Shown here piece after piece: positions 39,601 to 47,551 of a stretch of DNA of 48,278 bases. The notes beneath the pieces are model-generated. The model worked only from the letters and a program-made list of their open reading frames with translations. It searched no databases and was not told where the DNA came from. The stretch comes from Thermoleptolyngbya sp046719575. Its GTDB lineage: Bacteria; Cyanobacteriota; Cyanobacteriia; Elainellales; Elainellaceae. The DNA lies in NCBI GenBank assembly GCA_046719575.1, contig JBDNCP010000013.1, positions 1-48,278 of the forward strand. The letters are read 5' to 3'. Each line of letters starts with the position of its first letter. Position 1 is the stretch's first letter. The translations under genes were made by a program, and so were the position numbers.

Positions 39601-39998
39601 AGGGCAACTGTATTCGAGCCGGGTTATTTTCACTGGAACTCGTTGATGCCGATGTTGCTGAATTGGTCTATAAACTTTTGACCTTGAATGCTGATGAATC
39701 AACAACGATTTCTAGAGCAATTATCCAGAAGTTGCTAGTTCCTCAAAATTATGCTGATTTAATGCAAGATTATCGGCAGCGTTCTGCGAGTTTTCAACAA
39801 GTTGAGTCTGATTTCTTTGCCGTACTGAATCAAATCGATGAGACGGTTTATACCATGTTTGGGTTAACAGATGAAGAGAAGACTCACATTGAGAATCGCC
39901 TTGCTAGTTTTCCGCTCAATAAGCTGCAACCTCGTTACCCTTGGCAAACTGTGAAACCTAGACCTATTAGAGCCTATACAAGCGATCGTTTTGCATGA
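36696..39998 (+). CDS. Type IIG restriction-modification enzyme (Eco57I-like)
   Basis: A 1100-residue fused nuclease-methyltransferase. The N terminus has a PD-(D/E)xK-like site: P60-D61 in GGGYPDIK and D76-x-K78 in VVGDLKKDD. Helical connector about 190-400. The adenine methyltransferase domain has GEFYTPPSIVDWLL, motif I LDPSCGSGSFLVRYV (about residue 429), and motif IV IVGNPPYIR (about 545). The C-terminal half (FYWALRLRSGVIQG region and beyond) is the target recognition and specificity part. It cuts and methylates the same site, so no partner is needed. Start is the TTG at 36696. Composition is visibly AT-richer and HIP1 is almost absent (one full site at about 37300 in 3.3 kb), which suggests horizontal acquisition. 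No integrase or direct repeats were seen at the ends. Confidence 0.88.
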   Translation: MSKSSRPSRQQLDPLAKWLALDWNRPERSYNPDIRDFLAGLLDYPKDRVVTEDAAGGGYPDIKLLTPEKIAWVVGDLKKDDAELNTEGGRRRLWNQKRKYIEGLTRYVLFLTAHYLWIVLPTGSAVAGFEEPCHLSEITFEELKEKLKFISYEQATHSNQWATFISGQLPYVYLKLDVPETLDRLRQDLQTSFMELSAAAEQAIASLIRQYREFKQQEQQIQRNLVDTGDTQRRALVRLRFKFDFHRHLFEDLLPRFEDQYGRDVNASGRQVEERIRESFVADSVAVLVARVLFLRLVEDLGLTKKRRLSNGGPKDWAAFVNQLTGDAKALVQLVAEDVGRLYHEPFERNLFDWIYETNGALDEALQRLILRFNAYDFSGLSEEILGDIYQNFLPPAKRKRLGEFYTPPSIVDWLLEQTVFQHGEGKLLDPSCGSGSFLVRYVHRCLEDAKTRGLDPDTVLQDLQATVWGFDLNPFAAFISHFQLMWALVRFKPSTNPADIPKIHIYNLNSLLRESDLVPLLGAGFLAPGSAERDSQQWKYIVGNPPYIRAERVKYNDEMRGLWKQVWGQNADTGLVFLYRALTESLEPGGWLGMVVSGGYANSEAAAKVWKLLYPGREAALRKIVWLEFTDKPIWDVARVPLILVIERTPAQENDEIELYVPSKWTSNEPPVKVKYKDFFDAKVSPRVTDIDPSNPREGLWGDYLLPLLHPEDVPILKKLFPNGNGGNIVELKEAVARQLSHNNRSFWWTYGIQRGGAEVTPEPTGTHPIQVIAGRSLAMGWHGDPAGWVDLEAVKDRPYGKLSLWAEQTHPTFLVVSELAQAPFACVVKGTDFAVVNTVIVALPKTDNPPAEVVAAYLNSKLARFYWALRLRSGVIQGYYAHVYPRTLEALPWVRTLDSTIAQQLVEGYDELARLAAIAKNNPDEWLLSEVEARIETSRYKLSDRNLGLNFANWSTEDVYAEELTLEGNCIRAGLFSLELVDADVAELVYKLLTLNADESTTISRAIIQKLLVPQNYADLMQDYRQRSASFQQVESDFFAVLNQIDETVYTMFGLTDEEKTHIENRLASFPLNKLQPRYPWQTVKPRPIRAYTSDRFA

Positions 39999-40139
39999 CG
40001 TATCAAACAAGTTCTTTGGAAAGCAGCGCTCTTAATCGCAGCAGTATGGCACGGCGTTGGTGTGGGTGGAACAGAGGCTATCGGTGTGTGTTTGAGTTTA
40101 TCTGATGCAGGCAGAATGCGGAAGTGGCAGTCGGCAGAC

Positions 40140-41336
40140 ATGACGAGTAGCGGCGTGAAACGGGTGGGGGTCATTGGCGGCGGGCAGCTTGCCTGGATGA
40201 TGGGCGCGGCAGCGAAGACGTTGGGGCTGTCTCTCATCGTGCAAACGCCGAGTCGGGATGATCCGGCCGTGGGCATTGCGGACGGTGTGGTGTTGGCGCA
40301 GATAGACGATGCATCGGCAACGGCGCACTTGGCTGAGCAGTGCGACGTGATTACGTTTGAGAATGAGTTTGTGGATTTGGCAGGTCTGAGCGCGATCGCC
40401 TCCTTGGGTGTGGAGTTTGCGCCGTCTTTAGGGGCGATCGCTCCTATCCTCGACAAGTTCGATCAGCGTTCCTTTTACCAGTCAATCCACGTTCCCACGC
40501 CCCGCTTTCAGGCAATCACCAGCGCATCCGAGATGGATGCAAGCTTTGGGTTTCCGGTGGTGCTAAAGGCGCGGCGGCATGGCTACGACGGCTACGGCAC
40601 GTTTGTTTGCAAAACACAGACTGAACTGGAAGCAATCTTGCAAAAACCCAGACAGGCATGGCTTTTGGAAGAATTTGTGCCGTTTGAGCGAGAGCTGGCG
40701 GTGATGGCGGCGCGGGGGCGATTCTCACCGGGAAATTGCGCCGCACCGCTTGCGCGAACCCTTCGCGAATCGCACGAGATTGCGCTATATCCAGTCGTAG
40801 AGTCGCAGCAGGAAAATCAGGTGTGCCGCCGAGTCTACGCGCTGAGCGAGTTTTCCGAGAGTGTGACGGAGCAAGTGGGGGCGATCGCCCGCCAGATTCT
40901 CACCGCGCTGGATTATGTCGGTGTGCTGGGTATTGAGCTATTTCTGACAACCGACGGGCGCGTGCTGGTCAATGAAATCGCGCCCCGCGTCCACAATTCT
41001 GGGCATTATACCCTTGATGCCTGCGCCACCTCCCAGTTTGAGCAGCACCTGCGGGCGGTGGCGGGGCTGCCGCTGGGTTCCACCGCGCTCATCTGCGCTG
41101 GCGCAGTCATGGTGAACTTGCTGGGCTTTGAAGCGACCACCTCCGACTATGCCGCTGTGCGTCAACAGCTTGCCGCCATTCCCCACGCCCATGTCTATTG
41201 GTATGGCAAAGCTGAATCACGCCCCGGCCGCAAGCTCGGCCACGTCACGGTTTGCCTGCAACCTGGGCAGGAGCGAGCAGAGGCAGAGGCGATCGCCCGT
41301 CAGGTAGAAGCCATTTGGTATGGCGGGTCAAAATAG
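40140..41336 (+). CDS. purK: N5-carboxyaminoimidazole ribonucleotide synthase
   Basis: ATP-grasp enzyme of purine synthesis that carboxylates AIR with bicarbonate. The 398-residue protein shows VGVIGGGQLAWMMGAAAKTLGL at the N terminus, CDVITFENEFVDL, SFYQSIHVPTPRF, FPVVLKARRHGYDGYGTFV (ATP-grasp lysine), WLLEEFVPFERELAVM, GIELFLTTDGRVLVNEIAPRVHNSGHYTLDAC and the C-terminal VHWYGK-like VYWYGKAESRPGRKLGHVTV. I start at ATG 40140 (MTSSGVKRV); GTG 40155 would match the usual KRVGVIGGGQ start, and the frame extends to 40062 without support. It lies after the R-M gene on the same strand but with different composition. Confidence 0.95.
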   Translation: MTSSGVKRVGVIGGGQLAWMMGAAAKTLGLSLIVQTPSRDDPAVGIADGVVLAQIDDASATAHLAEQCDVITFENEFVDLAGLSAIASLGVEFAPSLGAIAPILDKFDQRSFYQSIHVPTPRFQAITSASEMDASFGFPVVLKARRHGYDGYGTFVCKTQTELEAILQKPRQAWLLEEFVPFERELAVMAARGRFSPGNCAAPLARTLRESHEIALYPVVESQQENQVCRRVYALSEFSESVTEQVGAIARQILTALDYVGVLGIELFLTTDGRVLVNEIAPRVHNSGHYTLDACATSQFEQHLRAVAGLPLGSTALICAGAVMVNLLGFEATTSDYAAVRQQLAAIPHAHVYWYGKAESRPGRKLGHVTVCLQPGQERAEAEAIARQVEAIWYGGSK

Positions 41337-41430
41337 CACCATCCCCCGATCCGCCGCCAGTCTGCTTTCTGGCACAGCGATCGCCCGACGCTCAGGAATC
41401 CTTTCGGCAAGCAATGAAGCTACTCAAAGT

Positions 41431-41530
41431 GCAAACCACAGCACGCGCAATGTAACACGTAGCTGCTGAGATGCTTAACACGTAGTTGCTGAGGTGCTGC
41501 TGAATGGGTTGCACTTGTCCTGTTGAGTCA
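41431..41530 (+). ncRNA. Structured region downstream of purK (candidate ssaA/6S locus)
   Basis: In several cyanobacteria the 6S RNA gene (ssaA) is adjacent to purK. The 196-base spacer here can form an interrupted long hairpin: ACTCAAAGTGCAAACC-ACAGCA pairs with TGCTG, GGGTTGCACT and TTGAGT. The interior holds a 23-bp direct duplication starting TAACACGTAG (41453-41475, 41476-41498). I cannot recognise conserved 6S sequence; the call is weak and rests on synteny and pairing. Confidence 0.25.
41453..41498 (+). repeat. 23-bp tandem duplication after purK
   Basis: Two copies beginning TAACACGTAG(C/T)TGCTGAG and ending TGCT, differing at two positions, lie between purK and the next gene. Confidence 0.85.
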
Positions 41531-41553
41531 CTTTGAGTCACGCTTTAAACGTT

Positions 41554-41988
41554 ATGCTGAATGTAAAATTGCATGGGCTGAGACTGATCTTAGGAACAGG
41601 TCTGGCAATGGGAATAGCCATGCCTGCGAACGCCCAAATGGCCGAAGTTCCCATGCCCAATCGCAACGGCGATTACACCACAGCCGTTATGCAGGGAAAC
41701 CGGGGCAATTACTACAATCGTCGCTGGCTGGTGGTCGATCCAGACCCGACCTATTTGAACTGTCGCATCAGTCCCAATGGTGTCGTGCGATCGCGCATTG
41801 CGCCTGGGGCGCTGCTAACGGCCGAGTTTGTGCGAAATGAGGCGATTGTGTTCCAGAATGGCTCCCCGTGGCTGCGGGTGCGTGGCAACGATGCGCTCAC
41901 CTTTGCTCAGCCAGGGCAAACCCTGGGAACGTGCTACGTCCGGGCCAATCGGCAATACATTGCGCCCGTTAATGAAGATGCTCGGTGA
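41554..41988 (+). CDS. Small exported protein, SH3-like
   Basis: 144 residues from ATG 41554. The signal peptide is LHGLRLILGTGLAMGIAMPA with cleavage after ANA-Q. The mature part is about 110 residues with two cysteines (LNCRIS, GTCYVRAN) that could form a disulfide. The pattern NCRISPNGVVRSRIAPGALL and SPWLRVRGN resembles bacterial SH3-like domains that bind peptide or wall. No firm family assignment. Seven codons upstream another ATG (41533) is in frame; the downstream one gives a shorter n-region. It is convergent with the large membrane protein gene. Confidence 0.75.
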   Translation: MLNVKLHGLRLILGTGLAMGIAMPANAQMAEVPMPNRNGDYTTAVMQGNRGNYYNRRWLVVDPDPTYLNCRISPNGVVRSRIAPGALLTAEFVRNEAIVFQNGSPWLRVRGNDALTFAQPGQTLGTCYVRANRQYIAPVNEDAR

Positions 41989-42006
41989 GCTTGATTTTAC
42001 GATTAT

Positions 42007-44676
42007 TTAGTCAATCGACTCAAAGCGCTGTTGGGGCGAGAGCCATCGCCTCAGGGTGACGCGCTCTCCCTGCTTGATCACCAGCACGGGCGCTGCATCT
42101 CCCTCCATGCGGGCGATCGCCACCAGTTGCGTATTGGCCGTCAGTTCGTTGTAGATCAAGCTGCCGCTGGCAGAAAAGATCAGCGTGCGGAGCGGCGCAT
42201 CGGATGGGGCAGCGGGCTGGGCAGTGGGGCTGGGTGACGCGCCGAGCCAGTCCAGATCGTTTGCCTCTGGCACGGGTTCGGCGGCGGGCGGATCGAGCAG
42301 GTCAGGATGCAGCGCCAGAATCACCTCCGGCTGGCGATCGCCCGTCAGATCGGCAAGCTGCACGCTCCAGGAGCCGAAGGATTGGGCCAGCGCCGCTGGG
42401 TCGTTGGCAGGCGGCAGCGGCAGGTTGGGGCGGACACGACGCAACTCGGTGGCCAGGGTTCTCAGGATAGCGTCGCCCTGTTGGGGCTGTTGAAGCTGGA
42501 GGGCAGCCAAGGAGGTGTGGTCGGTGGGCAATCCCCAGTTGAGCGCAGCCTCCGACAGCACGAGATGGGGGCGATTGGCCGAGCTTTCTGCTAGGGGTTC
42601 GCCGCTGGCCAGCAGTTGAATTGTGCTGCCCTGGAGCCGCAGCGCCCGCACCGTAAGTGGATGGGGCTGCATCTGGGCCTGCGAGTTCCAGGTGGTGTAT
42701 TGCAGCGTGGGGCGATTCCCGTAGGGATCGCTTTGCGAATCGCCCAGCCCCAGATGATTCCACAGAAAACCGGGGGTCAGGCGACTCGACAGTTGAGAAA
42801 ACGGGGCCTGCTGCCAGGTGTTGCCGTCGTGATATCGAGTTAGGGAAATGCGATACCACACTTGACCATCGGGCAGCGTCGGCAGCGTTGAGCCGTCGGG
42901 TGTGTCCCAGTCGCTAGAGCGGAGGCTGGGCAGCAGAGCAGCCGTGCCAATCAGACGGCTGGGATAAAGGGTCTGACCGTGTAGCGGCAGTTGGTCGAGG
43001 CGGCGCAGGACAGATTGGGTGCGCGGGTGCAGCGGTGAGGTGGGCGTTTTGGGAACGGGGGCGCGGTTTTGCGCCTGAAGCCAGGCGATCGCCTCCTCTC
43101 GCCCCTGCCGCAGCATCACCACCAGCCCGCCGATAAACTGGGCATCGGTGTGGTCGGCATCTACCCGTAGCATCGCCTCGGCCCGCTGCCGCCAGCGGTT
43201 TGCATCGCCGCCGATCAGCGCCCGCAAATCGGCCCCATCTCGCAGGGCAGTTTGCAGCAGGGCGATCGCCCCTTCCCATCGGCTGTCAATGATTAGGGTG
43301 GCTAGGCGCTGGCTGGGGCTGGCCCGATCGCGCTCGGCCTGGGCGCGGGTGGCGGCGGCGTGCAGGGCAATCAGGTCTAGCTGGGCCTGGGCGGCTGCGT
43401 TCCAGGTTTTGGGATTGCGTTTTTTGTAGCCTTCCATCCAGGCGTAGGCATGGCTCCACAGGCCGTTGCGGGCCAAAAACAGCGCGTTTTCTAAACTCTG
43501 GCTGGCAAACGGCGGCTGCTCTAGGGCGATCGCCACCAGCCGCAGCGTGCCGCTCTCGGCCGGTTTCACCTGATAAACCGTAAATTGAGGCTCTAGCCCC
43601 ACCGTCTGGTCAACCACCAGTTCTGGCGGGTCGTCGCCTGTCACCGCCTGCCAGCGGGGGCGACGCATCAGGCTGCTCCAAGAAATCAGCAGCCGCAGCC
43701 GTCGCTGAGCCGCGTCGTAATAACCAACTTGCCCGTAGGCGATCGCCTGACTGCCTCGCCGCTGCTGTCCGCTGAGGGAAAACCAGCCGTCGGGTTTGGG
43801 TGCGTCGCCGTCGATCGACTCGACCTGCTGCAAGGGCAGGCGACGGGTCGAGCCTTGCCCCGCCGGAGCGCCCCCTGGCAGCAGCGACACCACGCCAAAT
43901 TCTCTGGGGCCCGCCACCGAAAGGCGATCGCCCAGTTGCAGCCGGGTGTCGCTGCTCAGCCGTTCTGCGCTGCCCAGCGGTGTTTCCAGATGATAGGCCC
44001 GCAGTTCGACTAGGTGCAAGCAAGCGTCTGCCCGGTCAGCACAGCGGGGCTGGGTAGCCAGCACAGGCACCAGCGCCACGGTCGCCTTCCCGGCAGACTG
44101 TCCCCGACCAACCGACTGCATTAGCGGCGTGCCCAGCGTTTGATTTTGTTGGGCAGCCTCAGTCTGGATTGTGCCCCAACTTCGCGGTGTGTCATCGCGG
44201 ATGAAAGCCTCCCGATTCCACTCTGGCAAAGCCCAACCCAGCCAACTTACTCGCCCCGGATTCACAATCAGCCAAAAGGCCGTGCAGCCCGCCATCGCCA
44301 CCAGGCTGCCGCTGCCCAGCCAGAGTATCGTTGCCAGCAGGCCCCCCAGCCAGGGCCGCCGCTTTGGGGGGGGCGGCGACACCAGCAGCTTTACGCCGTT
44401 GGATTCGACGGGGAGGGGTTCTTCAAGAAATTCTGCTTCCCAGTCCTCCAAGGGCAGGTCAGCCGAGCGTGACTCCAGAGCAGATCGCTTCGCAACTCGC
44501 CCCACCCACACGTTGACCCTGGGGCGAGGCGCTGTAGCGGGGTCAGACGAAGGAGGCTCTGGCGACACAAACACCTTGACCTTGGGCGGCGTGATGCGGA
44601 GATGACGGGCCGCCACAGAAGACGAAGACGCGCTCTGCTTTTGGGCTAGACGGGTTCGACGGGCCGGTTTTTTCAT
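42007..44676 (-). CDS. Large single-pass membrane protein, conserved cyanobacterial type
   Basis: About 889 residues, no recognised enzymatic motif. The cytoplasmic N terminus (about 1-115) is basic and proline-rich (PPKVKVFVSPEPPSSDPA, VSPPPPKRRPWLG). One membrane segment lies at about 112-138 (LLATILWLGSGSLVAMAGCTAFWLIV). The rest is probably periplasmic: a beta-rich part with two cysteines (PRCADRADACLHLV), a central helical region (about 390-530) with TPR-like spacing (NALFLARNGLWSHAYAWMEGYKKRN), and a C-terminal beta domain containing LTGDRQPEVILALHPDLL, which looks like an FG-GAP-type repeat. Start ATG 44676. I recall similar proteins in other cyanobacteria annotated as hypothetical. 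The neighbouring glycosyltransferase suggests an envelope role, which is inference. Confidence 0.8.
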   Translation of the reverse strand: MKKPARRTRLAQKQSASSSSVAARHLRITPPKVKVFVSPEPPSSDPATAPRPRVNVWVGRVAKRSALESRSADLPLEDWEAEFLEEPLPVESNGVKLLVSPPPPKRRPWLGGLLATILWLGSGSLVAMAGCTAFWLIVNPGRVSWLGWALPEWNREAFIRDDTPRSWGTIQTEAAQQNQTLGTPLMQSVGRGQSAGKATVALVPVLATQPRCADRADACLHLVELRAYHLETPLGSAERLSSDTRLQLGDRLSVAGPREFGVVSLLPGGAPAGQGSTRRLPLQQVESIDGDAPKPDGWFSLSGQQRRGSQAIAYGQVGYYDAAQRRLRLLISWSSLMRRPRWQAVTGDDPPELVVDQTVGLEPQFTVYQVKPAESGTLRLVAIALEQPPFASQSLENALFLARNGLWSHAYAWMEGYKKRNPKTWNAAAQAQLDLIALHAAATRAQAERDRASPSQRLATLIIDSRWEGAIALLQTALRDGADLRALIGGDANRWRQRAEAMLRVDADHTDAQFIGGLVVMLRQGREEAIAWLQAQNRAPVPKTPTSPLHPRTQSVLRRLDQLPLHGQTLYPSRLIGTAALLPSLRSSDWDTPDGSTLPTLPDGQVWYRISLTRYHDGNTWQQAPFSQLSSRLTPGFLWNHLGLGDSQSDPYGNRPTLQYTTWNSQAQMQPHPLTVRALRLQGSTIQLLASGEPLAESSANRPHLVLSEAALNWGLPTDHTSLAALQLQQPQQGDAILRTLATELRRVRPNLPLPPANDPAALAQSFGSWSVQLADLTGDRQPEVILALHPDLLDPPAAEPVPEANDLDWLGASPSPTAQPAAPSDAPLRTLIFSASGSLIYNELTANTQLVAIARMEGDAAPVLVIKQGERVTLRRWLSPQQRFESID

Positions 44677-44724
44677 CACCGCTGCAAGACTCTTCCCAAA
44701 TGACGTATGCGAGGGGGGCGGCGC

Positions 44725-46068
44725 TCAAGGGTGCGACGATGCTGCGACAGGCGACGGCTCCATCAGCGCCCGCTCATACTGCTGGCCGACCTTTTCCCAG
44801 GTATAGTGGGCTTCCACTCGGGCGCGGGCCCGCTGCGACAACTGCTGCCGCAGCATCGGGCTGTCAAACAACTGGGCGATCGCCCCTGCGTATTCCGTCG
44901 GCGTGTTTGCCCGCAGCGCCAGCGGTTCTGCCGCCTCGATGGGCAATCCCTCCAGCGCGCGATCGCTCCCCACAATCGGGACACCCGCCGCCATCGCCTC
45001 CAGGGTTTTGTTTTTAATGCCAAACCCTAGCCGCAGCGGCAACACACACACCGTCGCTTCCCGCAACACTGCACCCATCTCCGCCACCGCACCCATCACC
45101 CGAACGCCGGGACATTGCGCCAGCGCTTGCACCGCGGCCGCCGGACGCGCTCCCGCAATCCAAAAGGTGGCTTCAGAATAGCGCGATCGCACTAATGGTA
45201 ATACTGCTTCAGCAAAAAAACACACCGCGTCGATATTGTGCGGCGCATCCATCGCCCCTGCAAACACCAGCCGATATCCCCCCGGATCGGCCAGGCGCGG
45301 CGAAAAAGCAGCTAAATCAACCCCGTTTGGCACCACCTGTACCCAGTCGGGGGCGGCACTAGAAACGGCAGGATTAGACCCCGACAAAAAATCTAAAAAC
45401 TGCTGTCGATCCTCGGCGGTCGTCACCACCACGCGAGAAAACTGTCGCCGAAACCGTCGCTCGTAGCGCTCTATTGTCGGCAGGTAAAGGCGATCGCGCC
45501 AGGGATAGGCCGACACTCCCAGCGCCAACTCGGCCCGCATCCAGCCGACTGCAAAGCTGTGGGCATTCAGCACCGTCCGCACTTGCTGCCGAAACTCCGG
45601 ACGCACGTACACCGCGTTCGCGCCATGCTCGCAAGTCAGTACATCAAATCGGCGCTGCTGCACTGCGTCGTCTACCCAAGCTTGCAGCGCGGGGCTATGG
45701 CGAAATGCCACATTCGGCGGAATGCCCCAGAGGTGCGATCGCGCCAGTCGCGTCAGTTTGCCCAAACCAGTGCGGAACGAGTGGCCGGGTAACTTGCGTC
45801 GAGGCGATCGCCCCAGTGGAAAGCACAAAACCGTTGCGCCCAACGCCTCCAACGCCGCAAGGTCAGCCTCCGCATTCACCAGGGTTTCCGCGCCCCCCTC
45901 CAAAATCCCCTCCTTCACAATCTCTGAGCCTGCCGCGTCTGCCCGCTGCGTCAGCAGGGTCACCTCGTGCCGCTGCGCCAGCCATCGCAGCAGGTGGAAG
46001 GTCCGCACCTCCGTCCCGCCACGAGTCGGCGGATAGGGAAAAGTCGAAGATAGCATCAAGATCCGCAT
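44725..46068 (-). CDS. GT4-family glycosyltransferase
   Basis: 447 residues with a GT-B fold. It starts at ATG 46068: MRILMLSSTFPYPPTRGGTE, the usual donor-side N-terminal segment with the glycine-rich GGTE loop. The C-terminal domain has YRLVFAGAMDAPHNIDAVCFF, ATFWIAGARPAAAVQAL, GVRVMGAVAEMGAVLREATVCVLPLRLGFGIKNKTLEAMAAGVPIVGSDRALEGL, with the E-x7-E-like motif (KNKTLEAMAAG). It is of the TIGR03087/sugar transferase (PEP-CTERM/EpsH-like) style. It probably adds a sugar in exopolysaccharide or glycolipid synthesis on the cytoplasmic side. No polymerase or flippase is adjacent. The frame continues upstream to 46122 without ribosome site support. Confidence 0.88.
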   Translation of the reverse strand: MRILMLSSTFPYPPTRGGTEVRTFHLLRWLAQRHEVTLLTQRADAAGSEIVKEGILEGGAETLVNAEADLAALEALGATVLCFPLGRSPRRKLPGHSFRTGLGKLTRLARSHLWGIPPNVAFRHSPALQAWVDDAVQQRRFDVLTCEHGANAVYVRPEFRQQVRTVLNAHSFAVGWMRAELALGVSAYPWRDRLYLPTIERYERRFRRQFSRVVVTTAEDRQQFLDFLSGSNPAVSSAAPDWVQVVPNGVDLAAFSPRLADPGGYRLVFAGAMDAPHNIDAVCFFAEAVLPLVRSRYSEATFWIAGARPAAAVQALAQCPGVRVMGAVAEMGAVLREATVCVLPLRLGFGIKNKTLEAMAAGVPIVGSDRALEGLPIEAAEPLALRANTPTEYAGAIAQLFDSPMLRQQLSQRARARVEAHYTWEKVGQQYERALMEPSPVAASSHP

Positions 46069-46193
46069 GGGAATCCAGGGAGTTGGAGGCGAGAATTTGG
46101 GGAATCCGGGGACACCGCCCAACGTTGAAAATACGGCAATAAAATGCGTAGATCCGATAGCCTTTTATTAAAAACCCACCGCAACCCGCCAAG

Positions 46194-46628
46194 ATGCCCA
46201 CGCTGTATGCCAAAACAGAAATCAACGCGCCGCGATCGCACGTCTGGCAAGTGCTAATGGACAAACACCAGTGGTTTCGGTGGAACACCTTTTTCTATGA
46301 CCTATCGCCCGATCGCCCCTTTCGCCAGGGCAAAACCGTGCGCCTCTCGATCAAGCGGGTTATGGGCGAAGAAGAAACCCAGATCGAGCCGCTAGTGACG
46401 CTGGTGCAGCCTTCGGTCTGTCTGAGCCTGCGCTACACCGCACCCGGATTTCGCAGCGAACACTGGTTTGAACTGCAAGACCTGGGGGGCGATCGCACGC
46501 AATATCTCCACCGCGAAACCCTCTCCGGCACGCTGACCACGCTGCTGCTGCCGTTTATCCGCCGCGATGAACAGCAAGGACTGCGACGCATGGCACAAGA
46601 GCTAAAGCGCTACGCAGAGCAAAGGTAG
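46194..46628 (+). CDS. SRPBCC/polyketide cyclase-like protein
   Basis: 144 residues of the START-like SRPBCC superfamily. Diagnostic opening: LYAKTEINAPRSHVWQVLMDKHQWFRWNTFF, then RQGKTVRLSIKRVM, VCLSLRYTAPGFRSEHWFELQD, TQYLHRETLSGTLTTLLLPFI and a C-terminal helix QQGLRRMAQELKRYAEQR. These form a helix-grip pocket for a hydrophobic ligand; the ligand is not known. The ATG at 46194 is weakly preceded by a ribosome site. It is divergent from the glycosyltransferase gene. Confidence 0.9.
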   Translation: MPTLYAKTEINAPRSHVWQVLMDKHQWFRWNTFFYDLSPDRPFRQGKTVRLSIKRVMGEEETQIEPLVTLVQPSVCLSLRYTAPGFRSEHWFELQDLGGDRTQYLHRETLSGTLTTLLLPFIRRDEQQGLRRMAQELKRYAEQR

Positions 46629-46646
46629 AGGATTGGGTATTGGCAG

Positions 46647-47126
46647 CTAGGCGGTCGGCAAATCAGACACATTCAGCCGCAGGCGATAGTTCACCGAGGC
46701 GCTCGAAGCCGTCGAAACGCGCACAAAATAGGTGCTGGGCATGAGGCCAGTCAGACTAAATTTGCGAACCCCAGCCAGCACGGGAAACGCCAGCTTTTGA
46801 CCCCCAAACCTCAGCACTCTGCCCCTGGCATTTAGCACTGCTAGCTGCACAGTCGGCGCACCCGACTTGCGAAACACAATCTGCGCGGTGGATGGATTTT
46901 TCACCACTAACCGATATAGGTCACGATCTGAGCGACTGACCAAATCTTGTCGATTGAACCTGCCAGGAATGGGGCGAACCCGTAGCGCTGAAGCTAACGT
47001 TCCTCCGGGTTCTTGCTGAGAGGCGCGGGCCGCTGTCCGCACGCTAAGCGCAGCCAGGGGTGAAGATTTAGCAGGCGCAGAAAGACTGCGATTGATAGAG
47101 GGACTGGATTTTAGAGGCTGAGACAT
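46647..47126 (-). CDS. PPC-like (pre-peptidase C-terminal) domain protein
   Basis: 159 residues. The first 45 are low complexity (serine, alanine, proline). From about residue 50 the sequence has the beta-sandwich pattern of PPC domains: RDLYRLVVKNPSTAQIVFRK, VQLAVLNARGRVLRFG, FSLTGLMPSTYFVRVSTASSASVNYRLRLNVSD, which usually lie in secreted peptidases or calcium-binding cyanobacterial proteins. No signal peptide is visible; secretion could be by type I as with the RTX protein at 4780-6705, but no RTX repeats are present. It converges with the SRPBCC gene (18-base gap). Domain call by pattern. Confidence 0.75.
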   Translation of the reverse strand: MSQPLKSSPSINRSLSAPAKSSPLAALSVRTAARASQQEPGGTLASALRVRPIPGRFNRQDLVSRSDRDLYRLVVKNPSTAQIVFRKSGAPTVQLAVLNARGRVLRFGGQKLAFPVLAGVRKFSLTGLMPSTYFVRVSTASSASVNYRLRLNVSDLPTA

Positions 47127-47551
47127 GACGAATTTTGACGATTTTCAAAACAGGAAGACCTCTAGCTTATCCCTGGAAATACGGAAATGACGATGTGCTT
47201 TTTATAAAGCTTAAACATTCTTGCTCAAACATCTCAAAGACAAGACGACAAACTCCCAAACGATTCCTTGACCTCAAGCGGGATCAGGCTTGAGTTAGGA
47301 AGGATGAGCTTGAGTTAGGAAGGATGATAAGGATATGGTTATGGAGCCAATGGCACAGTGTCGGGCAGACAAAACCTCGTGAACTCGAAGCTGGGTGAAC
47401 CTTCTAGAGGCAAATCTTCCTGCGAAAGCTGGCGTGTCTCCAGATTGGCGTAGATTCTATGCAGTTTAGATATGCAGTTAGATATGCAGTCAGAATCAAC
47501 GCCCAGACGCTCGATTACGGAGTAAAGAATGCAGAGTAAAGAGGGCACAGG
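47127..47551. other. Spacer before the DUF1499 gene
   Basis: Divergent promoter region between the PPC-like and DUF1499 genes. It contains the 20-bp tandem duplication at 47288-47327 and a 12-bp duplication TTAGATATGCAG near 47465-47490. A 69-codon minus frame (47339-47548) is not accepted. Confidence 0.55.
47288..47327 (+). repeat. 20-bp tandem duplication
   Basis: GCTTGAGTTAGGAAGGATGA is present twice, head to tail and identical, in the spacer before the DUF1499 gene. Confidence 0.9.
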
